Source: Ruegeria atlantica (GTDB lineage Bacteria > Pseudomonadota > Alphaproteobacteria > Rhodobacterales > Rhodobacteraceae). From it: DNA of 64,000 nucleotides. How positions within the stretch are numbered: the stretch's first letter is position 1; each line of letters starts with the position of its first letter. The notes beneath the pieces were generated by a model. That model made no database searches and was not told the origin of the DNA. It saw only the letters and a list, made by a program, of their open reading frames with translations. The stretch spans positions 62,001 to 126,000 of the forward strand of contig NZ_CYPU01000073.1 in NCBI RefSeq assembly GCF_001458195.1. The letters run 5' to 3'. The position numbers and the translations under genes were made by a program. Below, in pieces: positions 55,299-64,000 of this stretch.

Positions 55299-55604
55299 AT
55301 GATCGGACTTGAACACTATCTTACGGTCGCGGCGACGCTGTTCGTCATCGGCATCTTCGGTCTCTTCCTGAACCGCAAGAACGTCATCATCCTGCTGATG
55401 AGCATCGAACTGATGCTGCTGGCGGTGAATATCAACCTCGTGGCGTTTTCCAGCTTCCTCGGCGATTTGGTCGGGCAGGTGTTCACGCTGTTTGTGCTGA
55501 CCGTGGCGGCGGCCGAGGCGGCGATCGGGCTGGCCATTCTGGTTTGCTTCTTCCGCAACCGTGGCACCATCGCGGTTGAAGACGTCAATATGATGAAGGG
55601 GTAA
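55299..55604 (+). CDS. nuoK: NADH-quinone oxidoreductase subunit K
   Basis: The 101-residue three-helix subunit (ND4L homologue) has the two conserved membrane glutamates, in [13 protein letters not shown] and in [13 protein letters not shown], used for proton transfer. The family length is about 100. It starts 4 bases after nuoJ. Confidence 0.96.
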   Translation: MIGLEHYLTVAATLFVIGIFGLFLNRKNVIILLMSIELMLLAVNINLVAFSSFLGDLVGQVFTLFVLTVAAAEAAIGLAILVCFFRNRGTIAVEDVNMMKG

Positions 55605-55610
55605 GAGAAT

Positions 55611-57764
55611 ATGGAAACCACCATCCTCTTTGCCCCGCTGGTGGGCGCGCTGCTCTGCGGGTTCGGCTGGAAGTTCATTGGCGAGAAGGCCGCCATGTGG
55701 ACCGCCACGGGCCTGCTGTTCCTGGCCTGTCTGCTGTCGTGGATCGTGTTCTTTTCGTTCGACGGTGTGACCCAGCAGATCGAGATCATGCGCTGGATCG
55801 AAAGCGGTTCGCTGTCGACAAGCTGGGCCGTTCGACTGGATCGTCTGACCGCGATCATGCTGATCGTGGTGACGACGGTTTCGGCGCTCGTGCACCTCTA
55901 TTCCTTCGGCTACATGGATCACGATCCGCAGTGGCGCGAGGGCGAGAGCTATAAGCCGCGTTTCTTTGCCTATCTGTCCTTTTTTACCTTCGCCATGCTG
56001 ATGCTGGTGACGGCGGATAATCTGGTTCAAATGTTCTTTGGCTGGGAAGGTGTAGGTGTAGCCTCGTACCTGCTGATCGGGTTTTATTATCGCAAGCCCA
56101 CGGCCAATGCGGCAGCGATGAAAGCGTTCATCGTAAACCGGATTGGTGACTTTGGCTTTGCTCTGGGCATCTTCGCGCTGTTCTTCCTGACGGACAGCAT
56201 CAACTTCTCAGACATTTTTGCCTCGGCCCCTGCGCTGGCCGAAGAGAAGTTGCACTTCCTGTGGGGTGAGTGGACCGCAATCGAGGTGATTTGCGTCCTG
56301 CTGTTCATCGGCGCGATGGGGAAATCGGCACAGTTGATCCTGCACACTTGGTTGCCGGACGCGATGGAAGGCCCGACGCCTGTGTCGGCGCTGATCCACG
56401 CTGCAACCATGGTGACGGCGGGAGTGTTCCTGATCTGTCGGATGTCGCCATTGATGGAATTTGCGCCGGGTGCCACCGGGTTCATCACCTTCCTTGGGGC
56501 CTCGACCGCGTTTTTTGCCGCAACCGTTGGCCTGGTTCAGACCGACATCAAGCGCGTCATTGCCTATTCAACCTGTTCTCAGTTGGGCTACATGTTCGTG
56601 GCTGCGGGTGTTGGCATGTATTCGGCAGCGATGTTCCACTTGCTGACGCACGCCTTCTTCAAGGCGCTGTTGTTCCTTGGTGCAGGTTCGGTGATTCACG
56701 CGATGCATCACGAGCAGGAGATGACCGAATACGGCGGCCTGCGGAAGAAGATCCCCTATACATTCTGGGCGATGATGATCGGAACCCTGGCGATTACAGG
56801 CGTCGGGATCCCGATGACCCAAATTGGGTTCGCCGGGTTCCTGTCCAAGGATGCCATCATCGAAAGCGCTTTTGCCGGAGGTACCGGATATGCCTTCTGG
56901 ATGCTGGTGATCGCCGCGGCGTTCACGTCATTCTACAGCTGGCGTTTGATTTTCCTGACCTTTTATGGCGAAGAGCGTGGCGACAAGCATACGCATGAGC
57001 ACGCGCATGAAAGTCCGATGACCATGCTGGTGCCGCTGGGTGTTCTGTCCTTGGGCGCTGTGTTTGCCGGGATGATCTGGTATGGCAACTTCTTTGGTCA
57101 CACAGACAAGGTCGGCAAGTTCTACGGTATACCGGTGGCTGAGGCGTCCGAGCATGCTGAGGCCAGTGATCACGGTGCAGCCGATACGGCCCATGGTAAC
57201 GATACGCATGCGGATGAGGCGCACGCGGATGAAGGCCATGGTGATGACGCCGGAAACGAAGAAAAAGCGGCTCACGGCGACGACCACCATTACGTCTTCG
57301 CGGGTGAGCCGGGCGAGGGCGCGATTTACATCGCGCCGGACAATCATGTTCTGGACGATGCGCATGCTGCCCCCAAGTGGGTCAAGGTTTCGCCTTTTGT
57401 CGCCATGGCTTTGGGCTTTATCGTGGCCTTCTGGTTCTACATCGTGAACACGACGCTGCCGGCGCGTTTGGCGCAGAACCAGCGTCCTCTGTACCTGTTC
57501 CTGCTGAACAAGTGGTACTTTGACGAGATCTATGACGCGGTATTCGTCAAACCCACCATCGCGCTCGGCCGGTTCCTGTGGAAACGGGGTGACGGCAACA
57601 CTATTGACGGTTTCCTTAACGGGGTGGCGATGGGCGTTGTGCCCTTCTTTACCCGCCTCGCAGGTAAGGCGCAGACGGGCTACATCTTTACTTACGCCTT
57701 CTGGATGGTTCTGGGTATCGCTGCCCTTGTCACCTGGATATCGATCGGCGGAGGCGCACACTAA
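55611..57764 (+). CDS. nuoL: NADH-quinone oxidoreductase subunit L with His/Asp-rich loop
   Basis: The 717-residue antiporter-like subunit has the long lateral helix at its C-terminus. The proton-channel motifs are [35 protein letters not shown] and a lysine-bearing helix with [17 protein letters not shown]. It is about 100 residues longer than E. coli NuoL (613). The extra length is mainly a hydrophilic stretch at residues 460-560 with HTHEHAHES (460-468) and a long His/Asp/Glu/Ala-rich region (515-562). It overlaps nuoM by one base (TAATG). Confidence 0.97.
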   Translation: METTILFAPLVGALLCGFGWKFIGEKAAMWTATGLLFLACLLSWIVFFSFDGVTQQIEIMRWIESGSLSTSWAVRLDRLTAIMLIVVTTVSALVHLYSFGYMDHDPQWREGESYKPRFFAYLSFFTFAMLMLVTADNLVQMFFGWEGVGVASYLLIGFYYRKPTANAAAMKAFIVNRIGDFGFALGIFALFFLTDSINFSDIFASAPALAEEKLHFLWGEWTAIEVICVLLFIGAMGKSAQLILHTWLPDAMEGPTPVSALIHAATMVTAGVFLICRMSPLMEFAPGATGFITFLGASTAFFAATVGLVQTDIKRVIAYSTCSQLGYMFVAAGVGMYSAAMFHLLTHAFFKALLFLGAGSVIHAMHHEQEMTEYGGLRKKIPYTFWAMMIGTLAITGVGIPMTQIGFAGFLSKDAIIESAFAGGTGYAFWMLVIAAAFTSFYSWRLIFLTFYGEERGDKHTHEHAHESPMTMLVPLGVLSLGAVFAGMIWYGNFFGHTDKVGKFYGIPVAEASEHAEASDHGAADTAHGNDTHADEAHADEGHGDDAGNEEKAAHGDDHHYVFAGEPGEGAIYIAPDNHVLDDAHAAPKWVKVSPFVAMALGFIVAFWFYIVNTTLPARLAQNQRPLYLFLLNKWYFDEIYDAVFVKPTIALGRFLWKRGDGNTIDGFLNGVAMGVVPFFTRLAGKAQTGYIFTYAFWMVLGIAALVTWISIGGGAH

Positions 57765-59308
57765 TGGATAATATCCTCTCCATCGTCACCTTCATCCCCG
57801 CCGTGGCGGCAGGCATTCTGGCCCTGTTCTTGCATGGCGAGGACGTGGCCGCACAGCGAAATGCCAAATGGGTAGCACTTGTGGCTACCACGGTGACGTT
57901 CCTGGTCTCGATCGGCATTTACACGGGGTTTGATCCGTCCAACACCGGCTTTCAGATGGTGGAAGAAGGTGAGTGGCTGCTGGGCCTGAAATACAAGATG
58001 GGCGTGGACGGTATCAGCGTTCTGTTTGTCTTGTTGACCACCTTCATCATGCCTTTGACCATTCTGGCCAGTTGGCACGTCACGGACCGCGTCAAGGAAT
58101 ACATGATCGCCTTCCTGTTGTTGGAAACGCTGATGCTTGGCGTGTTCATGGCGCTGGATCTGGTGCTGTTCTACCTGTTTTTTGAGGCAGGTCTGATCCC
58201 GATGTTCCTGATTATCGGCATCTGGGGCGGTGCGAACCGGGTTTATGCCAGCTTCAAATTTTTCCTCTACACCTTCCTTGGATCAGTGCTGATGCTGGTG
58301 GCGATGGTCGCGATGTATGCGGACGCTGGCACTACCGATATCGAAGCGTTGATGAGCCATCATTTCTCGTCCGAAGGGTTCAGCGTGCTTGGCATCTATG
58401 TTGTCGGCGGCATGCAGACGCTGATGTTCCTGGCGTTCTTTGCATCGTTTGCAGTGAAGATGCCGATGTGGCCGGTACACACCTGGCTGCCGGACGCCCA
58501 CGTTCAGGCACCGACCGCTGGATCGGTCGTTCTGGCGGCGATCCTGTTGAAGATGGGCGGCTACGGCTTCTTGCGGTTCAGCTTGCCGATGTTCCCGGTG
58601 GGCTCGGCAGTGATGACTGATCTGGTGTTGTGGATGTCGGCGATTGCTGTCGTCTACACCTCGCTTGTGGCGCTGGTGCAGGAAGACATGAAAAAGCTGA
58701 TCGCGTATTCTTCGGTCGCGCATATGGGCTTTGTGACTATGGGTATCTTTGCTGCGAACCAGCAGGGCATTGACGGCGCGATCTTCCAGATGCTTAGCCA
58801 CGGGTTCATCTCGGCTGCGCTATTCCTGTGTGTTGGCGTGATCTATGACCGGATGCATACTCGCGACATCGAGGCTTACGGTGGGTTGGTCATTCGCATG
58901 CCAGCCTATGCATTGGTCTTCATGTTGTTCACCATGGCCAATGTAGGTCTGCCGGGCACCAGTGGATTCATCGGAGAATTCCTGACACTGATGGGAACCT
59001 TCCAGGTCAACACATGGGTGACGGCTGTTGCGGCTTCTGGTGTGATCTTCTCGGCAGCTTATGCGCTATGGCTGTATCGCCGAGTGGTCTTTGGCGATTT
59101 GATCAAGGAAAGCCTCAAGGCGATGACGGATATGAGCTCGCGCGAGCGGCTGATCTTTGCGCCGCTGATCGTGATGACCATCTTGCTGGGCGTCTACCCG
59201 TCGCTTGTGACCGATGTAATCGGCAACTCGACCGCCGCGCTGATTTCGAACTATGAAATGGCTCTGGCCGCGGCTGAGGCCGCGACCCAGTCAGCCGCAT
59301 CGCATTAA
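57764..59308 (+). CDS. nuoM: NADH-quinone oxidoreductase subunit M
   Basis: The 514-residue antiporter-like subunit (ND4 homologue) has 14 helices, with [18 protein letters not shown] containing the conserved channel Glu, [20 protein letters not shown], and the Lys helix [17 protein letters not shown]. Its start shares the A of the nuoL stop. nuoN follows 15 bases later. Confidence 0.97.
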   Translation: MDNILSIVTFIPAVAAGILALFLHGEDVAAQRNAKWVALVATTVTFLVSIGIYTGFDPSNTGFQMVEEGEWLLGLKYKMGVDGISVLFVLLTTFIMPLTILASWHVTDRVKEYMIAFLLLETLMLGVFMALDLVLFYLFFEAGLIPMFLIIGIWGGANRVYASFKFFLYTFLGSVLMLVAMVAMYADAGTTDIEALMSHHFSSEGFSVLGIYVVGGMQTLMFLAFFASFAVKMPMWPVHTWLPDAHVQAPTAGSVVLAAILLKMGGYGFLRFSLPMFPVGSAVMTDLVLWMSAIAVVYTSLVALVQEDMKKLIAYSSVAHMGFVTMGIFAANQQGIDGAIFQMLSHGFISAALFLCVGVIYDRMHTRDIEAYGGLVIRMPAYALVFMLFTMANVGLPGTSGFIGEFLTLMGTFQVNTWVTAVAASGVIFSAAYALWLYRRVVFGDLIKESLKAMTDMSSRERLIFAPLIVMTILLGVYPSLVTDVIGNSTAALISNYEMALAAAEAATQSAASH

Positions 59309-59323
59309 GGGGGCTTTGGAGAC

Positions 59324-60766
59324 ATGATCCAAGCTGATCTGACGATAATCCTGCCAGAGATTGTTCTGGCCGTATATGCGATGGCGGCGCTGTTGGCGGC
59401 TGTCTACACGACGAAAGACGGGCTGGCACCTTTGCTGGTCTGGACAACCGCTGGGTTGATGGCGCTGCTGGCGATTTGGATCGCGACCAACGGCGATGGT
59501 ACCAATGTCGCGTTCAATGGCATGTTTGTCGATGACGGGTTCGCAAGGTTCTCGAAGGTGGCGATCCTGCTATCAGCGGCTGCCATTCTGGTGATGAGCC
59601 AGGAATATATGGCGCGTCGGGATCTGCTGCGATTCGAATTCCCTCTATTGGTTGCGCTGGCCGCTGTCGGCATGATGATGATGGTCAGTGCTGGCGATCT
59701 GATGTCGCTGTACATGGGGCTGGAGCTGCAGTCACTGTCGCTGTACGTCGTGGCCGCGCTGCGCCGGGATAGTGCCAAATCGACCGAGGCCGGTTTGAAG
59801 TACTTCGTGCTTGGTGCGCTCAGCTCGGGCTTGCTGCTGTACGGTGCCTCGCTGGTTTATGGGTTCACAGGCACCACGCTGTTCTCGGGTATCATTCAAA
59901 CAGTTCAGGATGGTGAGATTTCGGTTGGCCTTCTGTTTGGTCTGGTGTTCCTGATCTCGGGGCTGGCGTTCAAAGTGTCCGCTGTGCCGTTCCACATGTG
60001 GACACCGGATGTGTACGAAGGCTCGCCCACGCCTATCACCGCTTTCTTTGCCACAGCGCCGAAAGTGGCGGCCATGGCCCTGTTCGCACGCGTAATGCAC
60101 GACGCTTTTGGTGGTGTGATCAAGGACTGGCAACAGGTGATCGTCTTGCTCTCGGTCCTGTCGATGCTGTTGGGTGCGGTCGCGGCGATTGGCCAGCGTG
60201 ACATCAAGCGGCTGATGGCGTTTTCGTCGATTGCCCATATGGGCTATGCGCTGATCGGACTGGCTGCGGGAACCGAGTTGGGCATCAAGGCTATGCTGAT
60301 GTATCTGGCCATCTATGTGACGATGAATATCGGCACTTTCGCTTTCATCCTGATGATGGAGAGAGACGGCAAACCGGTCACGGACATCGACGCCCTACGC
60401 CAATATTCCAAACGCGAACCGGGCAAGGCGCTGGCGGTGCTGATCCTGATGTTCAGCCTGGCGGGTGTCCCACCAATGCTGGGCTTTTTCGCCAAATTCG
60501 GTGTCTGGCAGGCTGGCGTAAGCGCGGGCCTGACCGGGCTGGTGATCGCCTCAGCCATCGCCTCGGTCATCGGCGCGTTTTATTATCTGCGGATCGTGTT
60601 CTACATGTATTTCGGAGCTGAAAACGACGACCCGATCGAAACGCATTCTTCGCCGGTTCTGTGGGTTGCTCTAATGGGCTCGGCTGCGTTGATGCTGGTG
60701 GGTGTGTTCTATCAGTTCGGTATTGAAGGCGCGGCGGCAGCTGCGGCGGCCACTCTTGTCAATTGA
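59324..60766 (+). CDS. nuoN: NADH-quinone oxidoreductase subunit N
   Basis: The 480-residue antiporter-like subunit (ND2 homologue) is the last complex I gene. Recognisable parts are [15 protein letters not shown] with the channel Glu, [19 protein letters not shown] and [21 protein letters not shown] precedes the ATG at 59324. A hairpin with U-tract follows 24 bases after its stop. Confidence 0.97.
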   Translation: MIQADLTIILPEIVLAVYAMAALLAAVYTTKDGLAPLLVWTTAGLMALLAIWIATNGDGTNVAFNGMFVDDGFARFSKVAILLSAAAILVMSQEYMARRDLLRFEFPLLVALAAVGMMMMVSAGDLMSLYMGLELQSLSLYVVAALRRDSAKSTEAGLKYFVLGALSSGLLLYGASLVYGFTGTTLFSGIIQTVQDGEISVGLLFGLVFLISGLAFKVSAVPFHMWTPDVYEGSPTPITAFFATAPKVAAMALFARVMHDAFGGVIKDWQQVIVLLSVLSMLLGAVAAIGQRDIKRLMAFSSIAHMGYALIGLAAGTELGIKAMLMYLAIYVTMNIGTFAFILMMERDGKPVTDIDALRQYSKREPGKALAVLILMFSLAGVPPMLGFFAKFGVWQAGVSAGLTGLVIASAIASVIGAFYYLRIVFYMYFGAENDDPIETHSSPVLWVALMGSAALMLVGVFYQFGIEGAAAAAAATLVN

Positions 60767-60790
60767 TCAGCGTAACACAGCAAACTTGGG

Positions 60791-60817
60791 GGCTCGGTCA
60801 GCAGACCGGGCCTTTTT
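60791..60817 (+). terminator. Terminator-like hairpin between nuoN and birA
   Basis: GGCTCGGTC (60791-60799) pairs with GACCGGGCC (60804-60812) through nine pairs including one G-U, with loop AGCA, followed by TTTTT (60813-60817). It looks like an intrinsic terminator but ends only three bases before the birA start codon and leaves no room for a Shine-Dalgarno. Confidence 0.75.
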
Positions 60818-60820
60818 GAC

Positions 60821-61570
60821 ATGACAGACTGGCCACAGGGATACGGCCTGCACGTGCTGCAAGAGGTCGACAGCACATTGAACGAGGCCACCCGCATGGC
60901 CCCGACCACGACCGGTCCGGTGTGGATCATGGCGCATCACCAAACGGCGGCGCGTGGGCGACGGGGTCGGGCATGGGCCAATCCCAAGGGAAATCTTGCC
61001 GCGACCCTTTTGATGAGGCCACACGGAAATCCGGAACAGGCCGCACTGCGCAGCTTTGTGGCTGCGCTCGCGCTGTTTGACGCCTGCGTTGCAGTGACAG
61101 GTCGGGCGACAGGCTTGTCCCTAAAATGGCCCAACGACGTATTGCTGAACGGTGGCAAACTAGCAGGTATCCTGTTGGAAAGCACAGGGCAGGGGCACGG
61201 CGTCTCGCACCTGTCCATCGGCATCGGTGTGAACCTGTCAGAGGCACCCGGAGCAGATCAGGTAGAACCCGGCGCCGTCCGACCGGTTTCCCTATTATCG
61301 GAAGCCGGAGCCAACGTAACGCCCGAGGATTTTCTGACCGAACTGGCTGTCGCCTATGCCAGATACGAGAACCAATTCGTGACTTACGGGTTCGAACCGA
61401 TCCGGACCGCGTGGTTGGCCCGGGCTGCCAAGTTGGGTGAGGTCATCACCGCACGTACCGCAGCGTCGGAAACGGTTGGAACCTTTGAAACGGTGGACGC
61501 AGCGGGCAATCTTGTCCTAAACACCGCCAAAGGCCGCGTCAGCATTCCGGCGGCGGATGTGTTTTTCTGA
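60821..61570 (+). CDS. birA: Biotin-[acetyl-CoA-carboxylase] ligase
   Basis: BirA activates biotin with ATP and attaches it to carrier lysines such as AccB and MccA Lys606. The 249-residue product has the biotinoyl-AMP loop ARGRRGRAWANPKGNLAA and KWPNDVLLNGGKLAGIL, plus a small C-terminal SH3-like domain. It lacks the N-terminal DNA-binding domain of E. coli BirA, so it is an enzyme only. The start (MTDWPQGYGLHVLQEVDS) fits the family, yet it follows a terminator hairpin at once with no ribosome site. In Paracoccus and Rhodobacter nuo clusters a birA homologue likewise follows the last subunit. Confidence 0.94.
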   Translation: MTDWPQGYGLHVLQEVDSTLNEATRMAPTTTGPVWIMAHHQTAARGRRGRAWANPKGNLAATLLMRPHGNPEQAALRSFVAALALFDACVAVTGRATGLSLKWPNDVLLNGGKLAGILLESTGQGHGVSHLSIGIGVNLSEAPGADQVEPGAVRPVSLLSEAGANVTPEDFLTELAVAYARYENQFVTYGFEPIRTAWLARAAKLGEVITARTAASETVGTFETVDAAGNLVLNTAKGRVSIPAADVFF

Positions 61571-61581
61571 AGGAGGCCCAG

Positions 61582-62361
61582 ATGCTTCTGGCTATTGATT
61601 GCGGCAACACGAACACTGTGTTCTCGATCTGGGACGGTGAAAGGTTTCTGTGCACCCTGCGCACATCGACCCACCATGCGCGCACGGCGGATGCCTATTT
61701 CACGTGGTATTCGACGCTGGTGAAACATTATGGGATCGAGGCTGAAATCACTGATGTGATCATCGCCTCGACCGTGCCGCGCGTTGTGTTCAACCTGCGG
61801 GTCTTTGCGGATCGGTTCTTTGGGTGTCGGCCGCTTGTCGTGGGCAAACCCGATTGCCTGTTGCCGATGAATCCGCGTGTTGACGAGGGTACAGTGCCCG
61901 GCCCGGATCGTCTGGCCAACGCGGTGGCTGCGTTTGACCGGCATGGCGGCAACGTGGTTGTTGTGGATTTTGGCACGGCGACGAACTTTGATGTGGTTGC
62001 GGCGGATGGGGCCTATGTCGGCGGGATCATTGCGCCGGGCGTGAACCTCAGCCTCGAGGCGTTGCACCAGGGCGCGGCTGCCCTGCCGCATATCGATATC
62101 ACCCGCCCTGAAAATGTGATTGGCACGAATACGGTTGGCTGTATCCAATCCGGCGTGTATTGGGGCTATTCCGGATTGATCGAGGGGCTGATTTCCCGGA
62201 TCAAGGCGGAATACGGAATGCCGATGAAAGTCGTTGGAACCGGTGGGCTCGCGCCGCTGTTCGATCAGGCGGACGTGGGGTTTGACGCAATCGAAGATGA
62301 TCTGACGATGCACGGACTTACCGTGATTCATCGCTATAACAAGGACAATGGCTCGACATGA
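61582..62361 (+). CDS. coaX: Type III pantothenate kinase
   Basis: CoaX phosphorylates pantothenate, the first step of CoA synthesis, in bacteria that lack CoaA. The 259-residue ASKHA-fold protein has the N-terminal phosphate loop AIDCGNTNTVFSIW, the GPDRLANAVAA motif and VVDFGTATNFDVV with the catalytic Asp/Thr region. AAGGAGG precedes the ATG. It is 11 bases after birA and overlaps rnj by ATGA, making a birA-coaX-rnj operon. Confidence 0.95.
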   Translation: MLLAIDCGNTNTVFSIWDGERFLCTLRTSTHHARTADAYFTWYSTLVKHYGIEAEITDVIIASTVPRVVFNLRVFADRFFGCRPLVVGKPDCLLPMNPRVDEGTVPGPDRLANAVAAFDRHGGNVVVVDFGTATNFDVVAADGAYVGGIIAPGVNLSLEALHQGAAALPHIDITRPENVIGTNTVGCIQSGVYWGYSGLIEGLISRIKAEYGMPMKVVGTGGLAPLFDQADVGFDAIEDDLTMHGLTVIHRYNKDNGST

Positions 62362-64000
62362 GCAGCGAAAGATTGATCTACCTACCGCTGGGTGGTGCCG
62401 GCGAAATTGGCATGAATGCCTATGTCTACGGCTATGGCAAACCCGGTCAGGAACGGCTGATCCTTGTGGATCTGGGCGTGACATTTCCGGACATGGACAC
62501 CACCCCGGGCGTTGACCTGATCCATGCCGACATTTCTTGGCTGCGCGAACGTGCCGACAAGCTGGAAGCCGTGTTCGTCACCCACGCACACGAGGACCAC
62601 GTGGGCGCTGTGGCGCATTGCTATGAGGCGCTGGGTGCGCCTGTCTACGCACGGGCCTTCACCGCCAACATTGCGCGCCGCAAGATGGAAGAACACGGAC
62701 ACCCCGAGGATGCCGTACATACTGCATCGGCCTGGCCCGAACAGATTTCCGTTGGTCCGTTCAAGGCGGGTTTCCTGCCGGTCTCGCATTCGATCCCCGA
62801 AAGCGCTGCCCTGGTGATCGACACGCCAGAGGGGCGGATCGTACATACCGGCGACTTCAAGCTGGATGAAAATCCGATCGTGGGTGAACCTTTTGACCCC
62901 AATCTCTGGGCTGAGGTTGCCAAGTCTGGCGTCAAAGCGCTGGTGTGTGACAGTACGAACGTGTTTTCCCCCCATGCGGGTCGTTCGGAATCCGAGGTCG
63001 GCCCCGAGATCACCAGGCTGGTTGAGGAAGCCAGCGGCATGGTTGTTGCCACCACATTTGCGTCGAATGTCGCACGTGTGAAAACACTGGCCGAGGCGGG
63101 TGAACGGGCGGGGCGCTCGGTCGTTCTGCTGGGTCGCGCGATGCGCCGGATGATCGAAGCCGCGACCGAAACGGGCATTCTAACCAGCTTTCCACGCGTC
63201 GTCAGCGCCGAAGAGGCTGTGGACATGCCGCGCCAGAACCTGATGCTGATCGTCACCGGCAGCCAGGGAGAACGCCGCGCGGCCAGCGCACAACTTGCGC
63301 GGGGCAAATACCGCGGGTTGGAACTGAAAGAGGGCGATCTGTTTCTCTTCTCGTCCAAAACCATCCCAGGCAACGAGCGCGGCGTGATTTTCATCATGAA
63401 CCAGCTCAGTGAAAAGGGCGTGGATGTGGTCGATGACAGTGCGGGCCTGTACCATGTGTCTGGTCACGCCAACCGTCCGGATCTTGAGAAAGTACATGGG
63501 CTAATCGATCCGCAGATGATTATTCCGATGCACGGTGAACATCGCCACCTGCGTGAGCATGCCAAACTGGCCGAAGCTGGTGGGCGTACCGGTATTCTGG
63601 CCGTAAACGGCACCATGCTGGATCTGACAGGGAATGCGCCACGGGTTGTCGATTATGTCGAAACCGGACGGACCTATCTGGACGGCACGGTCAAAGTTGG
63701 CGCCCTGGATGGGGTGGTGCGTGACCGGATTCGCATGGCGCTGAACGGGCACGTCACTGTCACTGTCATTCTGGACGAAGAGGACGAGCCACTCGGCGAG
63801 CCGTGGTGCGATACGATGGGTCTGTCCGAGATTGGATCGTCCCGCGCCGCATTGGTCGAAGTTCTGGAAGAAGACCTGAATCAGTTCCTGATGCGGGCCG
63901 ATGCCAAGACCCTGCGCGATGATGACAAACTGGAAGAGGCAATACGCCGGATCGTTCGCCAAACAGCAAAGACCGAGATTGGGAAAAAGCCCGAAGTCAC
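62358..64000 (+). CDS. rnj: Ribonuclease J, 3' end cut by window
   Basis: RNase J is a beta-CASP metallo-beta-lactamase ribonuclease with endo- and 5'-exonuclease activity in RNA maturation and decay. The 547 visible codons contain the zinc motif THAHEDH (His76, His78, Asp80, His81), the beta-CASP motifs TTFASNVARVKT and GSQGERRAA, SGHANRPDLEKV and MHGEHRHLREHA. The family is about 555 residues, so only the last few are missing. The ATG overlaps the coaX stop. The order coaX-rnj recurs in alphaproteobacteria. Confidence 0.96.
   Translation, partial: MSSERLIYLPLGGAGEIGMNAYVYGYGKPGQERLILVDLGVTFPDMDTTPGVDLIHADISWLRERADKLEAVFVTHAHEDHVGAVAHCYEALGAPVYARAFTANIARRKMEEHGHPEDAVHTASAWPEQISVGPFKAGFLPVSHSIPESAALVIDTPEGRIVHTGDFKLDENPIVGEPFDPNLWAEVAKSGVKALVCDSTNVFSPHAGRSESEVGPEITRLVEEASGMVVATTFASNVARVKTLAEAGERAGRSVVLLGRAMRRMIEAATETGILTSFPRVVSAEEAVDMPRQNLMLIVTGSQGERRAASAQLARGKYRGLELKEGDLFLFSSKTIPGNERGVIFIMNQLSEKGVDVVDDSAGLYHVSGHANRPDLEKVHGLIDPQMIIPMHGEHRHLREHAKLAEAGGRTGILAVNGTMLDLTGNAPRVVDYVETGRTYLDGTVKVGALDGVVRDRIRMALNGHVTVTVILDEEDEPLGEPWCDTMGLSEIGSSRAALVEVLEEDLNQFLMRADAKTLRDDDKLEEAIRRIVRQTAKTEIGKKPEV

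Noticed and set aside
56928..57761. Open minus-strand frame opposite the His-rich part of nuoL
   Set aside because: Its Val/Met/Arg-rich sequence is the complement of the His/Asp-rich repeat, not an independent gene.
1..64000. Mobile elements, CRISPR arrays, defence islands, tRNA genes
   Set aside because: I found no transposase or integrase frame, no regular short repeats with spacers, no attachment-like duplications and no tRNA-like cloverleaf; gene order is that of core chromosome.

Overview
The window is an ordinary, gene-dense piece of a high-GC alphaproteobacterial chromosome, most likely from the Roseobacter branch of the Rhodobacteraceae (a Ruegeria/Phaeobacter-like bacterium; the genus is inferred, not proven). 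The evidence is a nuo operon carrying the small unassigned frames typical of Rhodobacter and Paracoccus, the leucine/isovalerate degradation cluster, a DUF3422 protein, DUF5337- and DUF5333-like proteins, E. coli-type two-subunit PntAB, and RNase J with a lone type III pantothenate kinase. I see no tRNA, rRNA, IS element, prophage, CRISPR array or frameshifted gene. No gene-free stretch exceeds about 225 bases.

Layout. 1-16,000 is a mosaic of short operons: a VOC fragment cut by the window edge, a DUF4177-like protein, gatB, two unknown proteins, pepN, glcB with a GlcG-like partner, a class-I glutamine amidotransferase, a two-subunit molybdenum hydroxylase with a divergent TetR regulator, kynureninase and a small membrane methyltransferase. 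16,000-32,700 holds pntAB, a VOC protein, a DUF3422 protein, an MFS carrier, an M20 amidohydrolase, moaA-waaA, a lipoprotein, the glmU-glmS-PNPOx-AlkD operon, and a HAD phosphatase followed by a DegT/DnrJ aminotransferase.

32,700-42,800 is the leucine catabolism block: isovaleryl-CoA dehydrogenase, then an interposed divergent ompW, then acyl-CoA synthetase, an unknown membrane-anchored protein, mccB, an ASCH protein, mccA, HMG-CoA lyase and methylglutaconyl-CoA hydratase. Together these take isovaleryl-CoA through methylcrotonyl-, methylglutaconyl- and HMG-CoA to acetoacetate and acetyl-CoA. The genes are almost end to end, so the two non-pathway genes are probably co-transcribed.

42,974-60,766 is the full complex I operon, nuoA-N in order, with ten extra frames inserted: two tiny membrane proteins (nuoC/D), a secreted protein (nuoD/E), a DUF5337-like protein (nuoE/F), a MAPEG protein, a lipoprotein and a DUF5333-like protein (nuoF/G), a doubtful small frame (nuoG/H) and a carboxymuconolactone-decarboxylase-like protein (nuoI/J). 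NuoE has about 200 extra residues ending in a helix-hairpin-helix-like domain, and NuoL has a His/Asp-rich loop. After a terminator-like hairpin come birA, coaX and rnj, the last cut by the window end.

Nothing here is a clearly new defence, mobile or biosynthetic system. The least explained parts are the extra genes embedded in the nuo and leucine operons, the modified NuoE and NuoL, and several operator-like sites (an FNR-like box before ompW, dyads before ivd and the TetR gene, direct repeats before pntA).
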